From positions 2,044,738-2,108,737 of the forward strand of contig NZ_UFUW01000001.1 of assembly GCF_900460955.1 (NCBI RefSeq): 64,000 nt of DNA. Reading direction: 5' to 3'. The position numbers were made by a program, and so were the translations under genes. This document shows, one piece after another, positions 1-10,322 of this stretch; within the stretch, counting starts at the first letter, position 1, and each line of letters starts with the position of its first letter. Source of the stretch: Cardiobacterium valvarum (lineage in GTDB: Bacteria; Pseudomonadota; Gammaproteobacteria; Cardiobacteriales; Cardiobacteriaceae). The notes beneath the pieces were generated by a model. That model made no database searches and was not told the origin of the DNA. It saw only the letters and a program-made list of their open reading frames with translations.

Positions 1-497
1 TTCAGGAATATAACCTCGTTGAACGCCTGTCCGTCATGGAAAACCTGCTCACCGGCCGCTTGGGCTATGTATCGCCGCTCAACGCCTGGCTGCGCCGCTT
101 CCCCGCTGAAGATATTGCCTACGCTTACCGCCTGCTCGACATTGTCGGGCTGGCGGCTTTTGCCAACCAGCGCGCCGACAGTCTCTCCGGCGGGCAACGG
201 CAGCGCGTCGGCATCGCCCGCGCCCTGATGCAGCGTCCGGAAATCCTGCTCGCCGACGAGCCGACTTCCTCGCTTGACCCGAAAACTTCGGTGGAAATCA
301 TGGAATTGCTGAAATCGCAGGGCATGGATAACCAGATTCCGGTGCTGGTCAACATTCACGATGTCAATTTGGCGCGCCGCTACGCCGACCGCATCGTCGG
401 CATGACGGGCGGTAAAGTTGTCTTCGACGGCCCTCCCGCCGACCTGACCGATGCCGACCTGAACACGATTTACGGCGGCAAGGACTGGTTGCAATGA
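1..497 (+). CDS. phnC: Phosphonate ABC transporter ATP-binding protein (3' part; gene begins before the window)
   Basis: ATPase of a phosphonate/phosphite-type importer; it powers the two permeases encoded downstream from the cytoplasmic face of the inner membrane. The frame is open from the first complete codon at base 3, so only the C-terminal two thirds or so (about 164 residues) is visible. Seen in order: the Q-loop (FQEYNL), the ABC signature [15 protein letters not shown], Walker B with the catalytic Glu ([13 protein letters not shown]), and the H-loop His in [14 protein letters not shown]. The Walker A half lies outside the window. The stop codon overlaps the start of the next gene by 4 bases (ATGA), so the genes are translationally coupled. 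PhnC is preferred over other ABC ATPases because of the Q-loop context and the two PhnE-type permeases that follow. The substrate cannot be fixed without the binding protein. Confidence 0.9.
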   Translation, partial: QEYNLVERLSVMENLLTGRLGYVSPLNAWLRRFPAEDIAYAYRLLDIVGLAAFANQRADSLSGGQRQRVGIARALMQRPEILLADEPTSSLDPKTSVEIMELLKSQGMDNQIPVLVNIHDVNLARRYADRIVGMTGGKVVFDGPPADLTDADLNTIYGGKDWLQ

Positions 498-1306
498 ACG
501 CGCCAGCCAAACCCACATACGCACCGCCGCCTGCCGGCGTTCGCCCCTTCCATACCTCCTGGGGCGCGCGCCTGCTCGCGCTGGCACTTGCCATTTACGC
601 CTTCTACGCGCTGGGACAGCTCGATTTCTCTGCCGAACGCTTTATTAAGGGTATCGACAACGGTGGCCGCTTCCTCGCGCGCATGTTCCCGCCCAACTTC
701 AAAGACTGGCAGCAACTGCTCACCGGTCTGGTGGAAAGCCTGCAAATCGCGGTGCTGGCGACCTTCTTCGGCGTGCTGCTCTCCCTGCCTATCGCCATCC
801 TCGGCGCGCGCAACCTGATGCCCGCCTGGGCGACTTGGCCGGCGCGTTTCGTCGTTACCTTCTGCCGCGCCTTCAACCCGGTCATCGTCGCCATCATCTT
901 CATCAAGGCGGTTGGCTTCGGCCCGCTCGCCGGTATCCTTGCGCTGATCGTTGCCTCTGTTGGCTTTGTCGGCAAACTGTTCATGGAAACCATCGAAGAG
1001 ATTTCGATGAAGCAGATTGAAGCCGTGCGCGCAACCGGTGCACCCTTCATCTCCGTCGTCACCTACGGCGTGCTGCCGCAAGTGATGGCGCGCCTCGTCG
1101 GCTTCTGTACCTACCAGCTCGACGCGAACCTGCGCAACTCGACGATGGTCGGCATCGTCGGTGCCGGCGGTATCGGCGGCACCCTCTTCGCCGCCTTCCA
1201 GCGCTTCGAATACGATTTTGTCCTCGCCATATTGCTTACCATCATCGCGGTCGTCCTCCTCGGCGAACTGGCCGCCAACGCGGTAAAACGGATCTTCAAT
1301 GTCTGA
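494..1306 (+). CDS. phnE: Phosphonate ABC transporter permease PhnE, first copy
   Basis: Inner-membrane permease of 270 residues. A cytoplasmic N-terminus is followed by a first membrane segment near residues 20-40 and a typical binding-protein-dependent transport domain with about six segments. The EAA-type coupling loop that contacts the ATPase is seen around [16 protein letters not shown], and the conserved PhnE stretch [16 protein letters not shown] follows near the C-terminus. The ATG at 494 overlaps the phnC stop (ATGA), and the gene itself overlaps the next permease by 8 bases. Paired phnE genes probably form a heterodimeric channel. Substrate could be phosphonate, phosphite or hypophosphite; nothing here decides between them. 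Confidence 0.9.
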   Translation: MNAPAKPTYAPPPAGVRPFHTSWGARLLALALAIYAFYALGQLDFSAERFIKGIDNGGRFLARMFPPNFKDWQQLLTGLVESLQIAVLATFFGVLLSLPIAILGARNLMPAWATWPARFVVTFCRAFNPVIVAIIFIKAVGFGPLAGILALIVASVGFVGKLFMETIEEISMKQIEAVRATGAPFISVVTYGVLPQVMARLVGFCTYQLDANLRNSTMVGIVGAGGIGGTLFAAFQRFEYDFVLAILLTIIAVVLLGELAANAVKRIFNV

Positions 1307-2120
1307 AATGAACACCCCCAACCTCGCGCTTGCCGAACGCCTGTGGCAGCGGCACACCCTCGGGCAAAAACTCGCCCGCACCGCCTTCTGGCTGGGCATC
1401 GGCATCGCCGTGCTGCTGTCTTTGCGTAACATCAACGTCATCTGGGAATTCCTCTGGGACGCGCCGGAACAAATGCTCGACATGGTGCGGCGCATGTTCC
1501 CGCCCGATTACGCCTACTACCGCGTCGCAGTGCATACGGCGCTGATGGAAACCTTCCACATCGCCACACTGGGCACCATCTTCGCCCTGATCGCCGCCCT
1601 GCCGCTCTCCATCCTGGCCGCGCACAACCTCACGCCCAACCGGGGACTGAACTTCCTTGCCAAAACGATGCTCGTCGCCAGCCGTTCCGTAAACTCACTC
1701 GTCTGGGCGCTGCTCTTCATCGCCGTCTTCGGCCCCGGCCCGCTGGCGGGTACCGCCGCCATTGCCTGCCGCTCCGTCGGCTTCGTCGGCAAACTGCTCG
1801 GTGAAGCGCTGGAAGAAGTGCCACGCGGTGCTATCGAAGCGCTGAAAGCAGCGGGCGCGACCCAAAGCAGCCAAATCCTTTACGGCTACTGGCCCGCCGT
1901 CAAACCCGCCTTCTGGTCCATCATGCTGCTGCGCTGGGACATCAACGTGCGCGAATCCTCGGTGCTTGGCCTGGTCGGCGCGGGCGGTATCGGCATGATC
2001 ATGAACTCGGCCATTGACCTCTTCGAGTGGGACCGCGTTGCCGTCATCCTGCTGACCATCTTCGCCGTCGTCGTCATCGCCGAAATCGTCATCACCTACT
2101 TCCGCCGCCGCTTGCTCTGA
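1299..2120 (+). CDS. phnE: Phosphonate ABC transporter permease PhnE, second copy
   Basis: Second inner-membrane permease (273 residues), homologous to the preceding gene. It has an N-terminal membrane segment, a loop with FPPDYAYYR, and the transport domain with EEVPRGAIEALKAAGA (coupling loop) and GLVGAGGIGMIMNSAIDLF near the end. It starts inside the previous gene; an in-frame ATG at 1308 is an alternative start. It ends the operon, because a strong intrinsic terminator follows within 25 bases. No C-P lyase genes follow, so at least on this side the transporter is not linked to phosphonate catabolism. Confidence 0.9.
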   Translation: MSEMNTPNLALAERLWQRHTLGQKLARTAFWLGIGIAVLLSLRNINVIWEFLWDAPEQMLDMVRRMFPPDYAYYRVAVHTALMETFHIATLGTIFALIAALPLSILAAHNLTPNRGLNFLAKTMLVASRSVNSLVWALLFIAVFGPGPLAGTAAIACRSVGFVGKLLGEALEEVPRGAIEALKAAGATQSSQILYGYWPAVKPAFWSIMLLRWDINVRESSVLGLVGAGGIGMIMNSAIDLFEWDRVAVILLTIFAVVVIAEIVITYFRRRLL

Positions 2121-2142
2121 TTGGGCAATGGGTACAAAGAAC

Positions 2143-2177
2143 AATCCCTTCCCTCGCAAGCGGGGAAGGGATTTTTT
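2143..2177 (+). terminator. Intrinsic terminator of the phn operon
   Basis: An 11-bp perfect stem (AATCCCTTCCC paired with GGGAAGGGATT) with a 9-base loop is followed directly by a run of T. It lies 22 bases after the phnE stop. Confidence 0.9.
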
Positions 2178-2295
2178 ATGCACCAAAGCGACGAGCCCGC
2201 TCGCTTATCCCAATCCTAGGCATCAAGCGGAGAAAGCGGCGCAGTGAAGACCGTACACGGTAGTAGGCGAGACGCGCCAACGTTCTTGGGATGGA
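2178..2295. other. Intergenic stretch between convergent phnE and DUF192 gene
   Basis: No gene seen. It holds widely spaced inverted arms (ATCCCAA near 2208 and TTGGGAT near 2286) and a short palindrome ACCGT-AC-ACGGT. A CAAGCGG heptamer lies near 2224, a motif recurring in other intergenic stretches of this window. No clear T-tract terminator serves the minus-strand gene. Confidence 0.3.
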
Positions 2296-2718
2296 TTACC
2301 GCCGTGCGGGTGGGACGGCGAGCAATCGCAACGGTTGCGTCGGCGGGATGAGGCGGTAACGGGCGCGGGTTTCAAGGACGTAGGCGACCCGGCCACGTCC
2401 TGGGTAGTGCGTACAGGGTTCGCTTAAGCAAGGCGTAGCGAGGTGGTAAGCGACGAGGCGGCCCGCCACATCGTAGTAGCGGATATCCAGCGGGATCAGG
2501 GTGTTTTTCATCCAGAAGGAAACAGGCTGCGGCGGGTCGAAGAGGAAAAGCATCCCTGTTCCCGGCGCCAGCCAGGGACGGTACATCAGACCGCGCATGC
2601 GGCTGGCGTCATCGGCGGCGATTTCGGCGCGGATGATGGCTTCGCCGTCGTGCAGCCAGACGTGGTCGGCATGGGCGGCAAGACTGAGCGTGAGGGCGGT
2701 GAGGGCGAGAGATTTCAT
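2296..2718 (-). CDS. Secreted DUF192 family protein
   Basis: A 140-residue protein with an N-terminal signal peptide (MKSLALTALTLSLAAHA), so probably periplasmic. The rest matches the DUF192 fold: residues RMRGLMYRPWLAPGTGMLF and the family hallmark FWMKNTLIPLDI, followed by a C-terminal half containing two cysteines (CLSEPC). The biochemical role of DUF192 is not established. It is the last gene of the lptF-lptG-DUF192 run, 21 bases after the lptG stop. No good ribosome-binding site is visible, so expression may depend on coupling to lptG. A function in envelope biogenesis would be inference from position only. Confidence 0.8.
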   Translation of the reverse strand: MKSLALTALTLSLAAHADHVWLHDGEAIIRAEIAADDASRMRGLMYRPWLAPGTGMLFLFDPPQPVSFWMKNTLIPLDIRYYDVAGRLVAYHLATPCLSEPCTHYPGRGRVAYVLETRARYRLIPPTQPLRLLAVPPARR

Positions 2719-2739
2719 AGGCGGTCGGGATGGGGCGTG

Positions 2740-3795
2740 TTATTGCCGGGTCAGCACGATAAGCGCGGGCACGGTGAAGAGGAGGATGGGCAGGGTGGCG
2801 CCGAGCAGCGGCGGCCAGTGGAGCAGCAGGGCAAGGTTGGCGATGACGCCGCTTGTGACGTAGTACGCAACGCCGAGCAGGATGCCGGTGACGAGGCGGG
2901 TGCCCTGCTGGCCGCTGCGGTTGCTGCCGAAGGCAAAGGGCAGCGCCAGGAGCACCATTGCCGCTGTGGTCAGCGGGGTGAGCAGGCGTTGCCAGTATTT
3001 GAGGCTTTCCTGGCGGTGGTTCAGGCCGTTCGCCGCCATGAAGCGGGTCAGGGTGTGCAGTTCGCGCAGGGTTTCCGCCGAGCCGATGGTGGCAAGGCTT
3101 TTGAGGTCTGCCGGGGTTGCGCCGTTTTCCCAGCGTGCGGGAGCGGGCAGGGTTTCTGTGTTTTCTGCGCCGGTGCGGTAGCGGCGCGGGTTTTCGTGCA
3201 GCCAGTCGGGGGCGGCGTAGGTGGCGCGATCGGCTTCGGTGATGGTGATATGGTCGGCATCGGCCTGGTAGTAGCGCAGGTGTTGCAGGCTGCCATCGGG
3301 GTTCAGGGCGCCAATGTGGATGATGGTATCGCGCTGTTTGAGCCAGATGCCCTGGGCTGTGGTGGTCTCTGCGCTTTCGCCGAGGGCGAGGTGATGGATG
3401 AGGCGGCTTTTCGCGGCGAGTTGCGGCGCGAAGGCTTCGCCGTTGACGATGTTAAGCACGCCAATGATGAAGGCGAGCAGTAATCCGGCGCGGGCGAGGC
3501 GCAGGCGCGAGATGCCCGCCGCGCGGACGACGGCGATTTCGTTCTGCGCGGCGAGTTGGCCGAGGCCCATGATGGTGCCGACGAGGACGGCGGCCGGGGT
3601 GAAGAGGATGAGTTTTTCCGGCAGGACGAGGAGTTGCTGGATGAGGAGGACGCGCAGGGTGTAGTGGCCGCGACCGAGGTCGTCCGCTTCGGCCGAGATT
3701 TGGATGATGAGGTCGACGCTGAGGAGGAAGACGAGGGTGATGAGGGTGGTAATGAGGATGGTGCGCAGCAAGTAGCGGTCGAAGCGGGTCAGCAT
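2740..3795 (-). CDS. lptG: LPS export ABC transporter permease LptG
   Basis: Inner-membrane subunit (351 residues) of the LptB2FG complex, which extracts lipopolysaccharide and hands it to LptC and the periplasmic bridge. Membrane segments are visible at about residues 12-35, 55-80 and 100-120, then a large periplasmic beta-jellyroll domain (roughly 130-260), then three more segments. The cytoplasmic coupling region contains ELAAQNEI-like sequence (GLGQLAAQNEIAVVRAAG), typical of YjgP/YjgQ proteins. The ATG overlaps the lptF stop (TGATG), so the two subunits are translationally coupled. Assignment as G rather than F rests on gene order and the N-terminal sequence. Confidence 0.92.
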   Translation of the reverse strand: MLTRFDRYLLRTILITTLITLVFLLSVDLIIQISAEADDLGRGHYTLRVLLIQQLLVLPEKLILFTPAAVLVGTIMGLGQLAAQNEIAVVRAAGISRLRLARAGLLLAFIIGVLNIVNGEAFAPQLAAKSRLIHHLALGESAETTTAQGIWLKQRDTIIHIGALNPDGSLQHLRYYQADADHITITEADRATYAAPDWLHENPRRYRTGAENTETLPAPARWENGATPADLKSLATIGSAETLRELHTLTRFMAANGLNHRQESLKYWQRLLTPLTTAAMVLLALPFAFGSNRSGQQGTRLVTGILLGVAYYVTSGVIANLALLLHWPPLLGATLPILLFTVPALIVLTRQ

Positions 3796-4847
3796 CAGGC
3801 CCTCCTTGTATGGCGGTGCCAGGCGGCAAGGATGAGGGCAAGGACGGCGCTGTGCAGCCAGTAGCTGCCGGGCAGCGGCGCGAGTTGGTGTTTGCGGATG
3901 GCGACGGTTGCGAGGTCAAGCAGGTTGATGTAGAGGGCGAAGCCGATGAAGGCGGGCAGGATTTTCTGGTAGCGGCCCTGGCGTGGCTGGCTGCGTGCGA
4001 GGAGCGGCAGGCAGAGGGTGTAGATGATGAGGGCGAGGGCGGGGTTGCTGCGCGTCTGCCATTCGCTGAGGTGTTCGGGGCTGGCGCCGAGTTCGCTGGT
4101 CGGGATGTTGCGCAGGCGGGTGTTTTCGCCGGTGAGGGCGCTGGCGCCGGGCAGGCGCAGGTCGGCACTGTCGAAGGTAAAGAGGGTGGTACGGGTGGGC
4201 TCGTGATTATCCGTCCAGGCGAGGCGGCGGCCGTTGTTGAGGTAGAGGTGGCGTTCTTGTTCGCTGCCGCCGAGGCGGCCACTGTCGGCGAGGATGATGC
4301 TGTGGCCGTCAGGTTCCTGGTGGGCGATGAAGAAATCGCGCAGTTCGCCGTTTTCGATGGCGCCGGTGTGGACGACGGTGCCATCATCAAGGCGGCGGAA
4401 GGTGTTGGGGGTGAAGAGGATCATGCCCGCTTCCTGCTGGGCCTGTTGGCGCAGGCCTTCCTGGCTGCGATAGACGCCGGGCAGGATGGTGAGGCTGAGG
4501 ATGAGCAGCAGCAGGCAGATGGGGGCGGCACACAGGATGAGGGCGCGGGTCTGGTGTCCGGGGGCGATGCCGCAGGCGAGGATGGCGCTGATTTCCTGGT
4601 CGCGGTAGAGGCGGCCAAGGGTCATCACGGCGGCGAGGACGAAGGCGATGGGCATGAGGACGACGAGGAAGCGCACGGCTTGCAGGCCGACGAGCTGCCA
4701 TACGGCGCTCAAAGCCATGTTGCCGGCGGCTGCGGCAGCTAGCAGGGAGGAGAGGCGGAAGCTGAGGAGGATGGCGAGGAGGATGAGGTTGGTGGCGAGG
4801 AAAACGGCGAGGGTTTCGCGGATGAGGTAGCGGTAGAGTATCGGCAT
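3795..4847 (-). CDS. lptF: LPS export ABC transporter permease LptF
   Basis: Partner of LptG in the lipopolysaccharide extraction complex (350 residues). The N-terminus MPILYRYLIRETLAVF is characteristic. Three membrane segments are followed by a periplasmic domain (about 125-250) and three C-terminal segments. The coupling helix is seen in TLGRLYRDQEISAILACGI. The gene is divergent from pepA with under 90 bases between the start codons, the same arrangement as in Escherichia coli. The stop overlaps the lptG start. No sign of truncation. Confidence 0.93.
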   Translation of the reverse strand: MPILYRYLIRETLAVFLATNLILLAILLSFRLSSLLAAAAAGNMALSAVWQLVGLQAVRFLVVLMPIAFVLAAVMTLGRLYRDQEISAILACGIAPGHQTRALILCAAPICLLLLILSLTILPGVYRSQEGLRQQAQQEAGMILFTPNTFRRLDDGTVVHTGAIENGELRDFFIAHQEPDGHSIILADSGRLGGSEQERHLYLNNGRRLAWTDNHEPTRTTLFTFDSADLRLPGASALTGENTRLRNIPTSELGASPEHLSEWQTRSNPALALIIYTLCLPLLARSQPRQGRYQKILPAFIGFALYINLLDLATVAIRKHQLAPLPGSYWLHSAVLALILAAWHRHTRRA

Positions 4848-4862
4848 GGTGAGCGGGGTTTG

Positions 4863-4871
4863 TGCTATGCT
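4863..4871 (+). promoter_or_regulatory. Possible extended -10 promoter for pepA
   Basis: TGTTATGCT-like element: TG at 4863-4864, one base, then TATGCT at 4866-4871, the extended -10 pattern. No convincing -35 hexamer lies upstream, as expected for this class. It sits 62 bases before the chosen pepA start. Confidence 0.4.
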
Positions 4872-4932
4872 TCACGCCTCTTTTTTGGCGCGTTTTCCGC
4901 GCAGTTTAGCCGAATTTTTGAGGTATCCGTTG

Positions 4933-6384
4933 ATGAAATTTTCTTTGAAGGTGTGTGCGCCTGCCGAGTTGGCGGCGGATGTGTTGGCAGTGTCCGTGGC
5001 TGCCGATGGTGCGTTTTCTGCCTGCCTCGCCGCGCTGGACGCGGTGTCAGGCGGTTTTTTTGCCGCGCAGCGTGATGCGGGCAATTTCCCGCCCAAGGAC
5101 GGGGTTTCGCGCCTGTTTGTGAATGTGCCGAATGTGGCAGCGTCGCGTGTGGTCGTGGTGCGCCATGACGGCACGGATGCGGCGCTGGAACGCGCGACAG
5201 CCACCGTGCAGGCGCTCGCAGATGAGTCCGGCTGGGGCAAGGTCGGGCTGCTGCTTGGCGATGGCGCGCATGCGGCTGATGTGATGGCGCGCGCGGCGGC
5301 CTATGCGGCGTACCGCTTCGATGCGTTCAAGTCAGACGCGGGCAAGGCGCGCAAGCATGAATGGCTGTTTGTCTGCGACCATCCGGAAAAGGCCGGGGTG
5401 CAGGCGGCACTGGAACTCGCCCATGCCTGGGCGCTGGGCAGTGCGTTCACCCGTGATCTGGTCAATATGCCGCCGAATGTCTGTACCCCGGCATGGCTGG
5501 GCGAGCAGGCCAAGGCACTGGCCAAGGCATATGCGCCACTGTCAGTGAATGTATTGAAACGCAAGGAAATCGAGGCGCTCGGTATGGGCGCGCTGCTCGG
5601 CGTGGCGCAGGGCAGCGCCAACGAGCCGCGTTTTATCGTCTTTGAACACCACCCTGCCAATGCGCAGAACGCGCAGCCGTTTGTGCTGGTCGGCAAAGGC
5701 GTGACTTTCGACACTGGCGGGATTTCCATCAAGCCATCGGCGGCGATGGACGAGATGAAGGGCGATATGGGCGGCGCGGCGGCAGTGTTTGGTGCGCTGA
5801 AAGCCCTGTGCGAAGCGGAATTGCCGCTGTATGTGGTCGGCCTCGTCGCCGCTGTTGAAAATATGCCGGACGGCAACGCCATCCGCCCCGGCGACATTCT
5901 GACTTCGATGTCCGGCAAGACAGTGGAAGTGCTCAATACCGACGCCGAAGGCCGCCTGATTCTGTGTGATGCCCTGACTTATGCCGCGCGTTACAAGCCG
6001 CAGGCGGTGATTGACATGGCAACCCTGACCGGTGCAATGGTAGTCGCCCTCGGCGGTGTGCGCAGCGGCCTCTTCGCCAATGATGACGCGCTAGCCGATG
6101 CACTCTTTGCCGCCGGTGAAGCTGCGCGCGATTTGGCGTGGAAAATGCCGCTTGACCCCGCTTATCGCGATATGTTGAAAAGCCCGTTTGCCGACTTGCC
6201 AAACATCTCCGGCTCGCGCGAAGCGGGTGCAGTCACAGCTGCCGCCTTCCTCTCGGCCTTCGTGGATTACCCCTGGGCGCACCTCGACATCGCCGGCAGT
6301 GCCTTCAAGGGCAGCACGCCGAAAGGCGGCACCGGCCGCCCCGTCGGCCTGCTGCTGGAATTTTTCCGCAACAAGGTTGTTTGA
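4933..6384 (+). CDS. pepA: Leucyl aminopeptidase (M17 family)
   Basis: Cytosolic dimetal aminopeptidase of 483 residues that removes N-terminal residues; in E. coli PepA also binds DNA in ColE1 cer recombination and carAB control. The N-terminal macro-like domain is followed by the catalytic domain with the M17 signature NTDAEGRL and the metal and substrate region around GKGVTFDTGGISIKP and DMGGAAAVFGAL. I chose ATG 4933 (MKFSLKVCAPAELA), which aligns with the family N-terminus and has a GAGG nine bases upstream. An in-frame ATG at 4846 would add 29 unlikely residues. The stop overlaps the rsmG start (TGATG). It is divergent from lptF. Confidence 0.93.
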   Translation: MKFSLKVCAPAELAADVLAVSVAADGAFSACLAALDAVSGGFFAAQRDAGNFPPKDGVSRLFVNVPNVAASRVVVVRHDGTDAALERATATVQALADESGWGKVGLLLGDGAHAADVMARAAAYAAYRFDAFKSDAGKARKHEWLFVCDHPEKAGVQAALELAHAWALGSAFTRDLVNMPPNVCTPAWLGEQAKALAKAYAPLSVNVLKRKEIEALGMGALLGVAQGSANEPRFIVFEHHPANAQNAQPFVLVGKGVTFDTGGISIKPSAAMDEMKGDMGGAAAVFGALKALCEAELPLYVVGLVAAVENMPDGNAIRPGDILTSMSGKTVEVLNTDAEGRLILCDALTYAARYKPQAVIDMATLTGAMVVALGGVRSGLFANDDALADALFAAGEAARDLAWKMPLDPAYRDMLKSPFADLPNISGSREAGAVTAAAFLSAFVDYPWAHLDIAGSAFKGSTPKGGTGRPVGLLLEFFRNKVV

Positions 6385-7013
6385 TGCTGCCGCAAGCCGC
6401 CCTGGAACTGCTGGAACGCGGGCTGGACGCGCTGCCGTTTGCCGTCTCGCCTGAACAGCGGGCGCAACTCGCGCAATACCTGACTTTGCTTAACCGCTGG
6501 AATGCCGTGCATAACCTCACCGCCGTGCGCGATCCGCTGCAACAAGTGCCGCGCCACGTGCTGGACTGCCTTACCGTCATTCCCTATCTCGAAGATGCGC
6601 ATACGCTGGCCGACATCGGTTCCGGCGCCGGACTGCCCGCGCTGCTGCTTGCGGTGATGCAGCCACAGCTTGCCGTGCTGGCAGTTGAAAGTAACGGCAA
6701 AAAAGCCGCCTTCATCCGCCAGGTGGTGACCGTATTGCAGCTGCCGAACGTGCAAGTCGCCGCGCAGCGGGCAGAAGACTGGCAGGGTGAGCCACAAGAC
6801 ATCATCATCAGCCGCGCCCTCGCCCCGGCAACCGCCTTCGTGCAAATGACCGCGCACTTCGGCGGCACGCACAGCCGCTGGTTACTGATGAAAGGGCGCG
6901 AAGCAGAAAACGTGGAGACCGCTGGCTTTACGCTGCACGCCGCCCACCCGCTGCATGTGCCCTGTCTTGACGCCGAACGGGTACTGCTTGACATCCGGCG
7001 GGAGGACACATGA
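6384..7013 (+). CDS. rsmG: 16S rRNA (guanine-N7) methyltransferase RsmG (GidB)
   Basis: S-adenosylmethionine-dependent enzyme of 209 residues that methylates G527 of 16S rRNA (E. coli numbering). The SAM-binding loop ADIGSGAGLPALLLAV is seen near residue 75, with ESNGKKAAFIRQV following, typical of GidB. ATG 6384 overlaps the pepA stop; a TTG three bases earlier is less likely. The gene runs into parA with a 4-base ATGA overlap, giving the widespread gidB-parA-parB order, here without the usual mnmG upstream. Confidence 0.92.
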   Translation: MLPQAALELLERGLDALPFAVSPEQRAQLAQYLTLLNRWNAVHNLTAVRDPLQQVPRHVLDCLTVIPYLEDAHTLADIGSGAGLPALLLAVMQPQLAVLAVESNGKKAAFIRQVVTVLQLPNVQVAAQRAEDWQGEPQDIIISRALAPATAFVQMTAHFGGTHSRWLLMKGREAENVETAGFTLHAAHPLHVPCLDAERVLLDIRREDT

Positions 7014-7777
7014 GCCGCATCATCGCCATCACCAACCAGAAAGGCGGCGTCGGCAAAACCACCACCGCCGTCAGCCTCGCTGCCGTCTTCGCCGAAAACG
7101 GCGCAGACGTGCTGCTGATTGACATGGACCCGCAGGCCAACGCCACCGTCGCTTGCGGCGTGGACCGGCGCGGTGTCGAACATGGCGTCATGGACGTCAT
7201 GCTAGGCACACGCAGCGTCGAAGACACCTGCCTCTATTGCGACAACTCGCGCATCTGGCTGATGCCCGCCAATGCCGACCTGACCGGTTCGGACGAAGCC
7301 CTCTTTCGCGAAAACATGCGCCACGCCCTGCTGAAAAAACACATCCACGGCTGGGCGGAACGCTTCGACTGGGTCTTCATCGACTGCCCGCCGACCCTCA
7401 ACCTGCTCACCGTGAACGCGCTCGTCGCCGCGCACTACGTCCTCGTCCCCATCCAGTGCGAATACTTTGCGCTCGAAGGCGTCAGCGCCCTGCTCGATAC
7501 CGTCGGCCAACTGCGTCAGACCGTCAACCCCGACCTGCGCGTCGCCGGCTTCATCCGCACCATGTACGACAACCGCTCGCGCCTTACCCGCGACGTCTCG
7601 GACAGCCTCGAATCCTACCTGAAAGGCCTGATGTTCACGACCGTGGTGCCGCGCAACGTGCGCCTCGCAGAAGCGCCCAGCTACGGCCTGCCTATCGTGC
7701 AATACGACACCAGCGCCAAAGGCGCCATCGCCTACCGCGAAATCGCCGCCGAACTCCAACAACGCCTCGGACAATGA
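7010..7777 (+). CDS. parA: Chromosome partitioning ATPase ParA (Soj)
   Basis: Deviant Walker A ATPase of 255 residues that drives origin segregation with ParB. The N-terminus contains the signature KGGVGKTTTAVSLA, followed by LLIDMDPQANATVACG (A' box) and VFIDCPPTLNLLTVNAL (Walker B region). A GGAGG lies just upstream of the ATG, and the start overlaps the rsmG stop. Linkage to parB with another overlap marks it as the chromosomal rather than a plasmid copy. No extra N-terminal DNA-binding domain is present, as in other chromosomal ParA proteins. Confidence 0.94.
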   Translation: MSRIIAITNQKGGVGKTTTAVSLAAVFAENGADVLLIDMDPQANATVACGVDRRGVEHGVMDVMLGTRSVEDTCLYCDNSRIWLMPANADLTGSDEALFRENMRHALLKKHIHGWAERFDWVFIDCPPTLNLLTVNALVAAHYVLVPIQCEYFALEGVSALLDTVGQLRQTVNPDLRVAGFIRTMYDNRSRLTRDVSDSLESYLKGLMFTTVVPRNVRLAEAPSYGLPIVQYDTSAKGAIAYREIAAELQQRLGQ

Positions 7778-7785
7778 AGGAACCC

Positions 7786-8661
7786 ATGACCATGCAAAAA
7801 CCCAAACGCGGCGGCCTCGGACGCGGCTTCGAATCCCTCTTGGGCGAAGCCGCCCGCGACGTTATCGCCCAGCCCGAATTCGAAGCCCTGAAACAAATTG
7901 ACGCCGCCAAAATCCGCGCCGGCGTGTACCAGCCGCGCAAAGTCTTCCATGACGCCGCCCTGCAAGAACTCGCCCAATCCATCGCCGAGCACGGCATCCT
8001 GCAACCGCTCGTCGTGCGCCCCATCAGCGATGGCCAGTACGAAATCATCGCTGGCGAACGCCGCTTCCGCGCCAGCCGCATCGCCGGCCTCACCAAAATC
8101 CCCTGCGTCGTCAAAAACTACACCGACCAGCAGGCGCTCGCCGTCGCCCTGATCGAAAACCTGCAACGCAGCGACCTCAACATCCTCGAAGTCGCGAGCG
8201 CCCTGCAACAACTCGTGCAGGACTTCAAACTCACCCACGAAAAAGCCGCCGAACTCGTTGGCCGCTCACGCTCGGCGGTGACCAACATCCTGCGCCTGCT
8301 CGAACTGAGCGAGCCGGTCAAAGAAGCACTCTACAATAATGACATCGAAATGGGCCACGCCCGCGCCATGCTGACCCTGGGCACAATCCAGCAAAAAAAA
8401 CTGCTGGCGGAAACCCTCGAACGCGGCTACAGCGTGCGGCAAGTCGAAGCGCGGGTCAGACAACTGCAAAAAGACCCTGACACACCGCCCGCTCCGACCC
8501 CGCGCGACATCAACATCGGCGCACTGGAAGAACGCCTGAGCGGCTTCCTCGGTTACCATGTCACCATCCGCCACGGCAGCAAAGGGCGTGGCAGCGTCAC
8601 CCTCAAATACAACAACCTTGACGAACTTGACGGCATCCTCGCCAAATGGGGCTTCAAATAA
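7786..8661 (+). CDS. parB: Chromosome partitioning protein ParB (Spo0J)
   Basis: CTPase and parS-binding protein (about 291 residues) that loads onto the origin region and works with ParA. The N-terminus has the basic GRGFESLLGE motif. The ParB nuclease-like/CTP-binding domain carries GERRFRASRIAGL and the ENLQRSDLN box. A helix-turn-helix follows (KAAELVGRSRSAVTNILRLLEL), then a linker and the C-terminal dimerisation domain. Starts at 7774 (overlapping parA), 7786 and 7792 are all in frame; GAAGGA at 7776-7781 fits 7792 best by spacing, and I list 7786 as a compromise. No parS site was recognised in this window. Confidence 0.93.
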   Translation: MTMQKPKRGGLGRGFESLLGEAARDVIAQPEFEALKQIDAAKIRAGVYQPRKVFHDAALQELAQSIAEHGILQPLVVRPISDGQYEIIAGERRFRASRIAGLTKIPCVVKNYTDQQALAVALIENLQRSDLNILEVASALQQLVQDFKLTHEKAAELVGRSRSAVTNILRLLELSEPVKEALYNNDIEMGHARAMLTLGTIQQKKLLAETLERGYSVRQVEARVRQLQKDPDTPPAPTPRDINIGALEERLSGFLGYHVTIRHGSKGRGSVTLKYNNLDELDGILAKWGFK

Positions 8662-8784
8662 CCCTGAAATAACTGCCAAGTGGATAGTCACGCAGTTTAT
8701 CGCTGAAGTACAACGATCCAGGCAGTTACCATAAAGAAAATAATAAAGAAAAAATTAGAGACATTACCAAAACATGGAAATCCG

Positions 8785-8813
8785 TTGACCCTTGTCGGGC
8801 AAGCTCTTATAAT
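8785..8813 (+). promoter_or_regulatory. Sigma-70 promoter of the ATP synthase operon
   Basis: TTGACC at 8785-8790 and a perfect TATAAT at 8808-8813 are separated by exactly 17 bases. Transcription would start near 8820-8823, only about 4 to 7 bases before the atpI ATG. Confidence 0.85.
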
Positions 8814-8826
8814 CCGCGGCCTACCA

Positions 8827-9980
<1,154 letters not shown>

Positions 9981-10003
9981 CTTTTTTCCTTTCACTTAAT
10001 TAA

Positions 10004-10291
<288 letters not shown>

Positions 10292-10322
10292 TCACGGCGA
10301 ACCGCCGGAAGGTGTCTGCAAC

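Noticed and set aside
470-1495. 341-residue minus-strand frame opposite the phnE genes
   Set aside because: A shadow of GC-rich coding sequence; low-complexity composition rich in His, Arg, Asp and Gly, no known domain.
7153-7785. Long N-terminal extension of parB reading across parA
   Set aside because: The upstream part is an Arg/Pro-rich out-of-frame reading of parA. ParB homology begins at the basic GRGFESLLGE region just after 7786.
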